Source of the DNA: a virus | IMG/VR virus record: IMGVR_UViG_3300030419_004887 | Span: 1 to 28,989 of that record | Length of the DNA stretch: 28,989 nucleotides | Strand: one strand, 5' to 3' | Part shown: piece after piece, positions 1 to 8,235 of the stretch | Position numbering within the stretch: the stretch's first letter is position 1 | Layout of the letters: the number at the start of each line of letters is the position of its first letter | Position numbers and translations under genes: made by a program | Notes under the pieces: generated by a model | The model's database searches: none | Told to the model about the DNA's origin: nothing | The model's input: the letters and a program-made list of their open reading frames with translations, nothing else

Positions 1-28
1 AACAGGAGTTCGATTCTCCTATCGGCTA
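1..28 (+). tRNA. tRNA, 3' end only (window edge)
   Basis: The T arm is visible: stem AGGAG (4-8), seven-base loop TTCGATT (9-15) and matching stem CTCCT (16-20). It is followed by a seven-base acceptor strand ATCGGCT (21-27) and discriminator A (28). The missing 5' acceptor strand should read AGCCGAT. No complete CCA follows (only CA), so CCA is probably added after transcription. The anticodon lies outside the window, so the amino acid cannot be given. tRNA genes are common in large T4-like phages. Confidence 0.8.
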
Positions 29-46
29 CATATAACTTATAGAAAC

Positions 47-77
47 AAAAAAAGGGAAGCATTCACTTCCCTTTTTT
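47..77. terminator. Bidirectional intrinsic terminator
   Basis: A perfect six-base stem GGGAAG/CTTCCC (54-59 with 66-71) encloses a six-base loop. It is flanked by an A-run (47-53) and a T-run (72-77), which extend the stem and give a U-tract on either strand. It sits between the tRNA on the plus strand and the end of the minus-strand gene at 118-339, so it can end transcription from both sides. Confidence 0.88.
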
Positions 78-83
78 AGTGTC

Positions 84-104
84 CAATAGTGTAGGAAACT
101 ATTG
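84..104. repeat. Short inverted repeat (7-bp stem, 7-nt loop)
   Basis: CAATAGT (84-90) pairs exactly with ACTATTG (98-104). It lies between the terminator and the stop codon of the minus-strand gene. No T-run follows it on either strand, so it is probably not a terminator itself; it could be an mRNA 3' stabilising hairpin for the minus-strand transcript. Role unknown. Confidence 0.45.
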
Positions 105-117
105 TACTATTTCGCTC

Positions 118-339
118 CTACTTTCGAAATAAACCCACCAACACCAACAAGGCGACGAGTCCAGCGAATCCCGACTCGCCGAAACTGTTTATGATGGATG
201 TCAGGTTACCTATAACATTGACACCAAAGATACCACTTCCAAAGATAACTTCAGAAACAGCACCTATGGCTACAAAAGATAACATTAGATGAACTAAGTC
301 ATCAAGCCATCCTTTGACCGTTGTTATGATTTCCTTCAT
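118..339 (-). CDS. Small two-helix membrane protein
   Basis: This 73-residue protein has two hydrophobic segments (about residues 17-40 and 55-71) and a short charged N-terminus with a WLDD motif. A clear ribosome site, GGGAGA, lies just upstream of the ATG on the minus strand. It is the only gene here on that strand, and its stop faces the bidirectional terminator. Its base composition is visibly richer in G+C than its neighbours. Small proteins of this shape occur in marine myoviruses; the function is unknown, and a holin-like or membrane-modifying role is possible but not shown. Confidence 0.72.
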   Translation of the reverse strand: MKEIITTVKGWLDDLVHLMLSFVAIGAVSEVIFGSGIFGVNVIGNLTSIINSFGESGFAGLVALLVLVGLFRK

Positions 340-512
340 GGTTTTCTCCCGTTAGTTAGAAAATAAAAAGGTCACCTAGTATCGCAACCAAGTAACCCTC
401 AGTAATAATAACTATATATGTTAACAAATAATAAATTCTAATATATATTTATATATAGAAGTTTTTTGGTTATACTATATTTATTATTGAGTAATAACAT
501 TTAAGGTGAATT
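340..512. promoter_or_regulatory. Divergent intergenic region with AT-rich promoter-like elements
   Basis: This gap separates the minus-strand membrane gene from the plus-strand virion operon. It holds TATATTTATAT at 444-454, an 11-mer I also see before the export block (16295-16305) and near 28247-28257. Its reverse complement contains TATAAATA, the core of T4 late promoters, so orientation is uncertain. TATACT at 471-476, within GGTTATACT, lies 36 nt before the start at 513 and resembles a -10 box. GTTATACT recurs before the gene at 12767. AAGGTG at 504-509 is the ribosome site for 513. No coding sequence is seen here. Confidence 0.45.
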
Positions 513-908
513 ATGGCTATAGATTATGAAATCTTTGATGGTAAATCATTATCATCATTATTTAAAGACATTTACGATAATACAGAATATAATAGAAAAC
601 AACTTGATGTGTTGACTAAGGAATTAGTTCAATTCATCAAAGATGGTGATACAGCAGTTCAAATTGTTCCTATGATAAAAGAGTATTTAGAAATAAATGT
701 TAAGAACGATGACCAACTTGTTAAGATGGCTGGTATTGTTCAAAGACTTATTTCTGCGGAAGGGAAAGGTGGTTCAGATGATGAGTTTGGTTTATCTGAT
801 AAAGAAAAAGAACAATTAATTGCAGGTATGGAAGATACTATAAAAGATATACAATTAGAATCAGATAAAATACAAAATAAAATAGAATCAGTAAAAAAGG
901 TAGATTAG
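513..908 (+). CDS. Hypothetical protein heading the baseplate operon
   Basis: This 131-residue, mostly helical, acidic soluble protein has no signal peptide or membrane segment. The C-terminal third (about residues 97-131) is rich in E, K, D and Q and looks like a coiled coil. It starts after an AAGGTG ribosome site and abuts the next gene directly (TAG then ATG). As first gene of a run of virion genes it is probably a structural or assembly protein, but I do not recognise the family. Confidence 0.8.
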   Translation: MAIDYEIFDGKSLSSLFKDIYDNTEYNRKQLDVLTKELVQFIKDGDTAVQIVPMIKEYLEINVKNDDQLVKMAGIVQRLISAEGKGGSDDEFGLSDKEKEQLIAGMEDTIKDIQLESDKIQNKIESVKKVD

Positions 909-1856
909 ATGGCTAATAGAAGAAAAAGAACTATAGATTCATCTACATCTATACCATTGACTCGTGTAGCTAGACCTGAAGATATTAGTTCTTATGTAAA
1001 AAAGGTTATTAATGCATCTTTATATGATTTCTATGAATCAGAAGCATTTGAAGTTACAGAAGTAATATTAAATGATGCGGTTAATCACGGTGCAGTCATA
1101 GGTACATTTATAGATAATCCAAATCAACAAGTATTGGGTGATGTAGTTTTACCTTTGATGCCTAATATAACTAATATACCTGTTGTAGGTGAACACGTGG
1201 TAGTGGTTGAATATAATGGACAACATTATTATACAAGTATTATAAATAGAAGAAATTCACCTAATGAAAATTCTATACCTGGTACTGGTGGTAGTTATAA
1301 AAAAAATACTAAATATGGTGATACATTTAAAAGAAAAGATATTCGTAAAGTTGAAGTAAATGAAGGTGATATTGTTTATGAAGGTAGATTTGGTAATTCA
1401 ATAAAACTTGGTAGTGACCCTACTAATAATTCACCAGTAATTAAAATAAGAGCTGGACAAACACTTGATAATGATACATTTGGAAAACCAGTAAAAGAAA
1501 ATATTGATGAAGATTCTTCTTCAATATATTTAATATCAGATGGATTAAAAGGTGAAAGTTTTGATGAACGTAAAATAGAAGGAAAAAAAATACTAATAAA
1601 ATCAGACGGTATATTTATTAAAGGAAGTGATATTAGATTAGGGAGTGTAATTGAAGGTAATTTACAACCAGTAGCTAAAGGAAATGATTTAGTTGAAATA
1701 TTAGATAAAATAATGGATTTATTTAGTACACTTTTTTTAACGGCTCCAATAACTGGTACACCGTTAAAATCAACAAATCCGTTACTTGATACTAAATTAA
1801 AGTCACTAAAACCAAAAATTAAAAATATATTAAGTGATAAAGTAAAAACAACATAG
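909..1856 (+). CDS. Baseplate spike/hub-like protein with gp5-type OB fold
   Basis: This is a 315-residue protein. Residues about 77-115 (LGDVVLPLMPN, then VPVVGEHVVVVEYNGQHYY) have the pattern of the OB-fold domain of phage spike and hub proteins (gp5/VgrG/gpV type). After a G/S/N-rich linker, the C-terminal half contains IKIRAGQ, IYLISDG and KILIKSDGIFIKGSDIRLG, a beta-rich pattern like the needle part of spike proteins. No lysozyme domain is visible, unlike T4 gp5. It lies four genes upstream of gp6, in the expected baseplate context. Assignment to the gp5 family is from pattern recognition and is moderately secure. Confidence 0.62.
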   Translation: MANRRKRTIDSSTSIPLTRVARPEDISSYVKKVINASLYDFYESEAFEVTEVILNDAVNHGAVIGTFIDNPNQQVLGDVVLPLMPNITNIPVVGEHVVVVEYNGQHYYTSIINRRNSPNENSIPGTGGSYKKNTKYGDTFKRKDIRKVEVNEGDIVYEGRFGNSIKLGSDPTNNSPVIKIRAGQTLDNDTFGKPVKENIDEDSSSIYLISDGLKGESFDERKIEGKKILIKSDGIFIKGSDIRLGSVIEGNLQPVAKGNDLVEILDKIMDLFSTLFLTAPITGTPLKSTNPLLDTKLKSLKPKIKNILSDKVKTT

Positions 1857-1864
1857 GAGTTATT

Positions 1865-2302
1865 ATGACTAAAAAAGACCTTGTAAAAATAATACGAGAA
1901 GTAGTCCGTAGAGAGGTTAAAAAAGAAGTAGGAAAGATATTTATAAAAGAGGAGACTTCTTCTAAATTAGAAGATATCATTCCTGAAATTTCTGAAAAAA
2001 AAGAACCAAAAAAGTTTACGGACAACGAAGCATTAAACAAAGTTTTAAATGAAACCGTTGGACTTTCAAGTAAAGAAAATATGGAAGAGTATCCAACTGT
2101 AAGTGGTAAAGGGTTTGATACAAGTCGGATGGCCGAACTTATGGGTTATGGTAAATCAGAAGAAGTAAAACGAGATATGGTAGCGGTTGATACTATGAAG
2201 AAAGCTGGAGTTACTTCTGAACAAGTACCTAAAGGTGTATTAAACGCGTTGACTCGTGATTATAGTGATTTAATGAAACACGATAAAATGAAGAGAAAGT
2301 AA
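1865..2302 (+). CDS. Conserved marine-phage virion-region protein, function unknown
   Basis: This 145-residue, highly charged protein starts with an amphipathic helix (KKDLVKIIREVVRREVKKEV). That opening is familiar from hypothetical proteins next to baseplate genes in marine T4-like phages. The middle is low-complexity and K/E-rich, and the C-terminus (about 105-145) looks like a small helical domain. A ribosome site (GGAG, 1857-1860) precedes the ATG, and the stop abuts the start of the gp25 gene. It may be a small baseplate or assembly factor; no enzyme motif is seen. Confidence 0.75.
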   Translation: MTKKDLVKIIREVVRREVKKEVGKIFIKEETSSKLEDIIPEISEKKEPKKFTDNEALNKVLNETVGLSSKENMEEYPTVSGKGFDTSRMAELMGYGKSEEVKRDMVAVDTMKKAGVTSEQVPKGVLNALTRDYSDLMKHDKMKRK

Positions 2303-2728
2303 ATGCCGGGAGCACAACAAAAAGATTTAGACCCTAACACTTATATTGGTTTATCTTTTCCAATACGAAGAGATGATAATAATGATTTTAAATTAACAAA
2401 AAATTCGTTAGAACAAGCGAAACATAATTTAAAAAATTTATTATTAACACATCCTGGTGAAAGAGTAGGACAACCTGAATTTGGTAGTAGATTACGAGAA
2501 ATTTGTTTTGAACCAATAGATTCTAACTTACCAACTAGAATAGAAGAAACAGTTAGGAAAGATATTTCAACTTGGTTACCGTATATTAATGTACAAGAAG
2601 TTAATACTCTTAATGAAGAAGGTGATGAAAATAAAATTTTTGTACAAATAAAATATTCTACAACATTAAATCCAACTACCTTAGAATCAATAACAGTAGA
2701 CGCGTCTTATACCGCCACTAGATATTAA
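2303..2728 (+). CDS. gp25: Baseplate wedge protein gp25 (W-lysozyme family)
   Basis: At 141 residues it is close to T4 gp25 in length. Diagnostic features are the NNLLLTHPGERVGQPEFGSRL-type core (here KNLLLTHPGERV then QPEFGSRLREICFEP, residues about 48-74) and the following RIEETVRKDISTWLPYI segment (about 80-96). gp25-family proteins sit in the conserved wedge core of contractile machines, including type VI secretion TssE, and contact gp6 and the sheath. The gene directly precedes gp6, the normal order. It starts immediately after the upstream stop without a strong ribosome site of its own, suggesting translational coupling. Confidence 0.92.
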   Translation: MPGAQQKDLDPNTYIGLSFPIRRDDNNDFKLTKNSLEQAKHNLKNLLLTHPGERVGQPEFGSRLREICFEPIDSNLPTRIEETVRKDISTWLPYINVQEVNTLNEEGDENKIFVQIKYSTTLNPTTLESITVDASYTATRY

Positions 2729-2741
2729 TTGGAGTAATTAA

Positions 2742-4727
2742 ATGGCAAGAACAAGTGTAAAAAAGAATATGGTAAAACAAGTTAATTATCTTAATAAAGA
2801 TTTTAGTGATTTTAGAGATAATTTGATTGAGTTTGCTAAAGTATATTTTCCAAACACATACAATGACTTTAATGAATCGTCACCTGGTATGATGTTTATT
2901 GAAATGGCGGCGTATGTAGGAGATGTACTTTCATATTATATTGATTCTTCATTTAGAGAATCACTTCTAGCATATGCTGAAGAAAAAAGAAATATTTATA
3001 CTATAGCTCAATCATTTGGTTATAAACCAAAAGTAACTTCACCAGCATCAGCTGTATTAGATGTATTTCAAAGTGTTCCAGCGTTAAATGAAAAACCAGA
3101 TATGAGATACGCATTAAATGTTAAAGCTGGAAGTACTGTTAACGCGTCAAGTACAGGTACAACATTTAGAATATTAGAGGATTGTAATTTTAACTTTTCA
3201 AGTTCATATGACCCACGTGAAGTTACAATATTAGAAAGTGATAGTGGAACTATAACTAAATTTTTATTGAAGAAAAAAGTAAAAGCTGAAAGTGGTGTTA
3301 TAGTAACAGAAAAATTTACATTTAGTTCAGCAGAAAAATATTCACAAATTAAATTAGCTAATTCAGACGTTATAGAAATAATTTCTTGTACTGATAGTGA
3401 TGGAAATAAATGGTATGAAGTTGATTCTTTAGCAAGAGATACAGTTTTTGAAGATATGGAAAGTAATACTTTAAATTCACCAGATTTAGTTGAAGATAGA
3501 GAAACAGTTCCATACATATTAAAACTTAAAAAAGTATCTCGTAGATTTACCACTTTTATTAATGAGAATGACCAAACAGTTTTAAGGTTTGGAGCTGGTA
3601 TATCAGATAATCCAGATGAAGAAATTATTCCAAACCCTGATATGGTTGGTTCTAATTTACCAGGTAGTCCATCTAAATTAACATCAGCGTTTGACCCAAG
3701 TAATTTTTTAAAAACAAAAGCTTTTGGTTTAGCTCCATCTAATACAACTCTTACAATTAAATATTCGTATGGTGGTGGTATAGATGATAATGTAAATTCA
3801 GGTGATATAGTTAACATATCAAGTATAAGTTATGATATACAAGACGCTTTACTATCGGCTGATACAGTACAAGATACCAAAGATTCTGTAGTTTTTACTA
3901 ATCCGAATCCAGCTACTGGTGGTTCATCTGGACAAACTATACGAGAAGTTCGTGAAAGTGCTTTAGCATATTATCAGTCTCAACAAAGGTCAGTTACTAA
4001 AGAAGATTATATTGTAAGAGCTTATTCATTACCACCAAAATATGGTAATATTGCGAAAGTTAATTTAGTACAAGATGACCAACTAAACAAATCCGCAGAA
4101 TCAATAGATTTAGATAGAAAAGTTACACTAAATGATGTTGAAGCTGGAAGAACAATTAGGTCATTTCAAACTGGAAGATTTTTAAATCCATTAGCAATGA
4201 ATATGTATACTTTAGGATATGATTCAAATAAAAAATTAACAAAAATGAATCAGACTAGTAAAGAAAACTTAAAAACTTATTTATCACAATTTAGATTAGC
4301 TACTGACGCTATAAATATAAAAGATGCATATGTTATTAACATATCTGTAAGTTTTGCGATATTAACAAAAGTTGGATTCAATAAAAATGATGTTCTTTTA
4401 AGATGTGTTTCTTCTGTTCAAGATTTCTTTGATATTGATAGATGGCAAATTGGCCAACCAATTGTTTTATCTGATATTGCATATGAACTATCATTAGTTG
4501 ATGGTGTAGCGTCTGTTGTTCCACCAGTTGGTTCTGATACTGTAATAAAAATTGAAAATAAATATAAATTGGAAGATGGTTACTCTGGTAATTTTTATGA
4601 TATAGATAGTGGGTTAATTGATGGTGTACTTTATCCTGCATTAGACCCAAGTATATTTGAAATAAAATATCCTAATTCAGATATTAAAGGTAAAGTTATT
4701 GGTGATAATCTAGGTATAACGGAGTAA
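2742..4727 (+). CDS. gp6: Baseplate wedge subunit gp6 (gpJ/TssF-like)
   Basis: This 661-residue protein matches T4 gp6 in size. The N-terminus carries the family signature: YLNKDFSDFRDNLIEFAKVY, then SSPGMMFIEMAAYVGDVLSYYID, then a helix ending YTIAQSFGYKP (residues about 10-95). The C-terminal half holds REVRESALAYYQSQQRSVTKEDYIVRAY (about 405-435), typical of gpJ-family proteins. gp6 dimers form the inner ring of the baseplate. GGAG lies 11-14 nt upstream of the ATG. A gap of only 4 nt separates it from the next gene. The long minus-strand frame at 3068-3817 is an antisense shadow. Confidence 0.93.
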   Translation: MARTSVKKNMVKQVNYLNKDFSDFRDNLIEFAKVYFPNTYNDFNESSPGMMFIEMAAYVGDVLSYYIDSSFRESLLAYAEEKRNIYTIAQSFGYKPKVTSPASAVLDVFQSVPALNEKPDMRYALNVKAGSTVNASSTGTTFRILEDCNFNFSSSYDPREVTILESDSGTITKFLLKKKVKAESGVIVTEKFTFSSAEKYSQIKLANSDVIEIISCTDSDGNKWYEVDSLARDTVFEDMESNTLNSPDLVEDRETVPYILKLKKVSRRFTTFINENDQTVLRFGAGISDNPDEEIIPNPDMVGSNLPGSPSKLTSAFDPSNFLKTKAFGLAPSNTTLTIKYSYGGGIDDNVNSGDIVNISSISYDIQDALLSADTVQDTKDSVVFTNPNPATGGSSGQTIREVRESALAYYQSQQRSVTKEDYIVRAYSLPPKYGNIAKVNLVQDDQLNKSAESIDLDRKVTLNDVEAGRTIRSFQTGRFLNPLAMNMYTLGYDSNKKLTKMNQTSKENLKTYLSQFRLATDAINIKDAYVINISVSFAILTKVGFNKNDVLLRCVSSVQDFFDIDRWQIGQPIVLSDIAYELSLVDGVASVVPPVGSDTVIKIENKYKLEDGYSGNFYDIDSGLIDGVLYPALDPSIFEIKYPNSDIKGKVIGDNLGITE

Positions 4728-4731
4728 ATAA

Positions 4732-6207
4732 ATGCATTATTTTATATTTTCAGACGAAGACACAACTCTATACCAAGCGAGCTCAAGTTTAAATTCAGGT
4801 ATGGATGAAATACTTGAAGTACGTAAAGATGTAAGTGATACAGGTGCTACTGTAAATTCGTCACGTATATTGGTTAAGTTTGATTTAACTTATATATCAC
4901 AATCGGTAGTTTCAGGTATAATAACAAATCCAACATATTATTTGAATTTATATGATGCTCATCCTACTAATTTATCTATATCACAAAGTTTATATGCTTT
5001 TCCAGTAAGTCAGTCTTGGATTGTAGGTGAAGGACATAGTTACGATGTACCAATAAATAAAGAGGGTACAAGTTGGAATTTTAAAAAGGGACAAAACGAT
5101 GGTACATTATGGAATCCAGAATTAAGTGCGTCAGGTGGTTCTTGGTGGGTTAATTACGCAAGTGGTTCATTAGATTTTATTGAGGGTTTTGGTATGTCAG
5201 CTACAGCCTCTAATGAAGTTCAACTTACTGTTAAAGGAACTGAATACAATTTTGTAGCTTCAGCTTCAGTTGACGCTAATGGAACAGGTTCTATACCATC
5301 AGATTCAGGAGTAAATTATTATTTTTCAACAGGTTCATCTACAACAGATTTTAATAGTAATTTAGTTGATGAAATAAATAGTGCAGCTCTAGGAGTTACA
5401 GCTTCTTATGATGGTGTTACTTTACAATTAACAGCGTCATCCATTGAAACGGCCGGACTCACAGATATTTCTGTTGATACTGGTTCAAGTGGAACTTATT
5501 CTGATATATTAACATTGGGTGGTGGTGGAGTACCATATAGAGCGTCACAATCATTAAATCAAAATTCAACTGATATTCGTATGGATGTGACTGAGATTGT
5601 AGATGCTTGGTTTAGTGGTTCAATTGATAACGAGGGATTTATTGTCAAACGATTGGGTAATATTGGTAACTCAGATAAATTTTCAGATGAAGGTAACACT
5701 AGTAGGTTTGGTAATCTTTCATTTTTTTCATCCGATACCCATACGAAATATCCACCTACTTTAGAAGTTGTTTGGGATGACCACAAAAGAACTTTAGGTT
5801 CATTACAACCAATATCAGGTTCCGATTTAGAAGATATGGTCATTTATATGAAAGGACTTAGACCAGAGTATAAACAAAAATCAAAAGCTAGATTTAGAGT
5901 TGTTGGAAGAACAAGATTTCCAGCAAAAACATATTCAACTACACCTTCTAATTTAACTGTTAAAGCATTACCAAGTCATTCTTACTATTCAATTACAGAT
6001 GCTGAAACGGAAGATGTTATAGTTCCATTTGGTAGTGGTTCTATATTAAGTCTTGATAGTAATGGTAATTATTTTAATTTGTGGTTCGATGGTTATCAGC
6101 CAGAAAGATATTATACTCTAAGATATAGAGTGGTGAGTGGTAGTAATACAGCTGATGAAATTGACCAATACTTTGATGAAGGATTTACATTTAAGGTAAC
6201 GTTATAA
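4732..6207 (+). CDS. DNRLRE-like virion protein with an inserted beta domain
   Basis: This is a 491-residue protein. The N-terminal and middle segments (DTTLYQASSSLNSGMDEILEVRKD, residues about 10-34; SSRILVKFDL, 43-52; DVTEIVDAWFSGSIDNEGFIVKR, about 285-307) follow the pattern of DNRLRE/CBM-like beta-sandwich domains in virion and surface proteins. Between WW (about 138) and GGGVPYRASQSL (about 263) sits a roughly 125-residue S/T/A/G-rich beta segment that interrupts that fold and looks like a separate inserted fibre-type domain. The last 140 residues are another beta-rich module. Its stop overlaps the next start (TAATG). It is probably a tail or baseplate appendage protein; carbohydrate binding is an inference. 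Confidence 0.68.
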   Translation: MHYFIFSDEDTTLYQASSSLNSGMDEILEVRKDVSDTGATVNSSRILVKFDLTYISQSVVSGIITNPTYYLNLYDAHPTNLSISQSLYAFPVSQSWIVGEGHSYDVPINKEGTSWNFKKGQNDGTLWNPELSASGGSWWVNYASGSLDFIEGFGMSATASNEVQLTVKGTEYNFVASASVDANGTGSIPSDSGVNYYFSTGSSTTDFNSNLVDEINSAALGVTASYDGVTLQLTASSIETAGLTDISVDTGSSGTYSDILTLGGGGVPYRASQSLNQNSTDIRMDVTEIVDAWFSGSIDNEGFIVKRLGNIGNSDKFSDEGNTSRFGNLSFFSSDTHTKYPPTLEVVWDDHKRTLGSLQPISGSDLEDMVIYMKGLRPEYKQKSKARFRVVGRTRFPAKTYSTTPSNLTVKALPSHSYYSITDAETEDVIVPFGSGSILSLDSNGNYFNLWFDGYQPERYYTLRYRVVSGSNTADEIDQYFDEGFTFKVTL

Positions 6208-6968
6208 TGCCATATTCAAACGAAGAAAGAAATGAATTAGATTTCTACAAAGAATTTCGCAATGAATTACGGAATCAACATCTTAGAAAAATAAAAGAGT
6301 TTATTCCAAGTAAGTTTAGAAATGAAAATGGAGTCTTACAGTCATTTGAGGATATTTTAACTGGTAATGGATTAGAAGATGCTAGAGTTGAAAGTGATAT
6401 TTATAGGAATATTTTATTTAACCCTAATATTGACGCTTTACCAGAAAATGAAAAAGAAGAAGCTAAAAAATATTATGATTCAATTAGAGAATCAATATTA
6501 ACTAAACAAAATGAAAAATTAAAACAATATGTGAAATCAGAAATTTTAAATAGAACCATAGATAGGGGTTTTAGTGAGTTATTACAAGATGTTCCTTCTA
6601 CTTTACCTGAACCACCTTTGGATGACGATGGTAATATAATAAAAAGTTTAGAAGTAAAAAATGGTGATATAATAACCCCTAAAATAGAAAATGCTATGAT
6701 GCTTTGGTTAGTACAAAATAATACAAAAAGACGATTTATAACTAAAGAAGATTTTTTTAGTAGTAAGTATAGAGATAGACTAGTTAAAGTTTTACCTATA
6801 AGTATTATTAATAATATAGATGATGGAAAACTTATAGTTTCAGAATCTATACCAAACATTGATTTTCAAAAAGAAGTTAATGATATTAGTAATGATTTAG
6901 ACCCACTTGATACTTTACCACCGTATACAACTCTAGAAGATTTAGTAACTGATTATGGAGGAAGTTAA
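6207..6968 (+). CDS. Virion-region protein with a surface-type KRRF...FF domain, C-terminal DYGGS
   Basis: This is a 253-residue protein. The first 130 residues are helical and charged. Residues about 160-205 (a W-L-x-N-x-x-K-R-R-F-x-T-K-E-D-F-F segment, then VKVLPISIINNIDDGKLI) resemble the short repeat found in bacterial surface proteins, in which NGKKRxF is followed by a hydrophobic helix, a VxxV strand and IPxG. The C-terminus ends DYGGS, as does the next protein. Its codons GGA GGA AGT TA ATG place an SD-like GGAGG seven bases before the overlapping start of the downstream gene. Likely structural; exact role unknown. Confidence 0.65.
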   Translation: MPYSNEERNELDFYKEFRNELRNQHLRKIKEFIPSKFRNENGVLQSFEDILTGNGLEDARVESDIYRNILFNPNIDALPENEKEEAKKYYDSIRESILTKQNEKLKQYVKSEILNRTIDRGFSELLQDVPSTLPEPPLDDDGNIIKSLEVKNGDIITPKIENAMMLWLVQNNTKRRFITKEDFFSSKYRDRLVKVLPISIINNIDDGKLIVSESIPNIDFQKEVNDISNDLDPLDTLPPYTTLEDLVTDYGGS

Positions 6969-7747
6969 TGGCCAGATTAAACCAAAAAGATTCAGGGATA
7001 TTAAAGACAGGTAAAGATATTGATTTTCTTTCACCAGAATATGCGTATTTTAATGGTGAGTTTGGTAATGACTCAAATGATTTTGTGGAAGTTTTAGTAT
7101 ATGATGACCAAGAAAATTTTTTAGAAAGTGGAGTAGTCGATAAAGATGATTATCTAATTGAAAGTCCTGGTGTAAAGTTAAAAACAGGAAATATATTAAG
7201 AAAGATGGGTTATGATAGAGGTAGATTTGTAGTAAAATATAATTTTCTTAGAACAATTGCTGGTTCAAATGAAACTTTATTGGTTGATAAAAATAATGTT
7301 AGATATAACGGTGAATTTATTTTAAATGATGATGGTACGATAGTTAGTGAAGAAGGTAAAGAGTTATTTGTTAAAGAAAATAAATATGTTATTCAAGAGA
7401 TATCACCATCAAGGAAAGAAATTAGATTAATAGTTCAGAATATATCAGATAGACAATACTTATCAGATTTTTTTAATCTACAGAGAGATAAAAAATTAAT
7501 ATCATCTGAACGTTTAGGATTGGGTCCAGTAGAGTTTCATATTAATGAAGGCCTTTTACCTGAGAAAAAACAATATAGTCATATTATACAATTACCAATA
7601 AACGCTACTTCTAATATGATTGGTGGTTATATCTATCTTAATGATTCATATCTTGCTAAACTTAGTCAATTTGAAGTACTTAGTGAACAAGAAGAACTTG
7701 ATATACTTTACCAAGAACAAACTGATTATGATTACGGGGGTAGTTAA
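6968..7747 (+). CDS. Virion-region structural protein, C-terminal DYGGS
   Basis: This 259-residue protein has no signal peptide or membrane segment and is dominated by short beta-strand-like segments alternating with charged loops. Repeated paired segments (SGVVDKDDYLIESPGVKLK, then FVVKYNFLRTIAGSNE) suggest beta-sandwich domains. Residues about 137-160 (YVIQEISPSRKEIRLIVQNISD) are a phrase seen in marine-phage structural proteins. It overlaps both neighbours by one base (TAATG). Ends DYDYGGS; the GGG GGT AGT codons again supply a G-rich ribosome site for the following gene. A wedge-associated role is inferred from position only. Confidence 0.65.
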   Translation: MARLNQKDSGILKTGKDIDFLSPEYAYFNGEFGNDSNDFVEVLVYDDQENFLESGVVDKDDYLIESPGVKLKTGNILRKMGYDRGRFVVKYNFLRTIAGSNETLLVDKNNVRYNGEFILNDDGTIVSEEGKELFVKENKYVIQEISPSRKEIRLIVQNISDRQYLSDFFNLQRDKKLISSERLGLGPVEFHINEGLLPEKKQYSHIIQLPINATSNMIGGYIYLNDSYLAKLSQFEVLSEQEELDILYQEQTDYDYGGS

Positions 7748-8235
7748 TGATTTGGGAATATGGAAACTATAAATTTGATTGTCAATTACAACCACCAACT
7801 TTAGAAAAATTTAAAAATTGGAAAAATGATTTTTTTAAATTAAATAATGTTAATAAGTATAATGTTTGGCTTACTGGTGGATTTATTGAAGATTGGAAGA
7901 CTAAAGATGTTGATATATTATTGACTGGTGTTCTTGATTATGAAGAGTTAAAAAATATATTGATTGATGGTATTACTTTGGGTATAACTAAATATAATAT
8001 GTTTGTTGATTTACAACATTGTAATACAGAACCATCTTTATTTGGTAAAGGTAAAATTCAAAAAATAGTTTGTGCTAATAAAATAATTCAAGATGGAAAA
8101 ATGATAACGGATTGGACATTTGCAAAAGAAATTTACCCTGATTTGTATCAGTTTTCTAAGACGTATCCAACACAAAAACAGATGAAAAGAATTTATAAAA
8201 ATAAACCATTATTATTAAACCAAGGTGTAAGTTAA
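7747..8235 (+). CDS. Small nucleotidyltransferase-like protein inside the baseplate operon
   Basis: This is a 162-residue protein. VWLTGGFIEDWKTKDVDILL carries the polymerase-beta-type nucleotidyltransferase signature: G44-G45, an eight-residue gap, then D54-V55-D56. A possible third carboxylate is D88 in MFVDLQH. The spacing is short but similar to the GGxxRD...KDxD form of CCA-adding and poly(A) polymerase-type enzymes. No second domain is visible, so it would be a minimal transferase. It overlaps both virion-gene neighbours by one base and is surely co-translated with them. It might modify a tail protein or tRNA, or be a catalytically dead structural part. Fold assignment is moderate and activity is speculative. 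Confidence 0.6.
   Translation: MIWEYGNYKFDCQLQPPTLEKFKNWKNDFFKLNNVNKYNVWLTGGFIEDWKTKDVDILLTGVLDYEELKNILIDGITLGITKYNMFVDLQHCNTEPSLFGKGKIQKIVCANKIIQDGKMITDWTFAKEIYPDLYQFSKTYPTQKQMKRIYKNKPLLLNQGVS

Noticed and set aside
3068-3817. 249-codon open frame on the minus strand inside the gp6 gene
   Set aside because: Antisense to a well-supported gp6 homologue, with no ribosome site; it arises from AT-rich codon structure.
6473-6859. 128-codon minus-strand frame
   Set aside because: Antisense to the 253-aa gene, biased hydrophobic product typical of shadows, no ribosome site or unit of its own.
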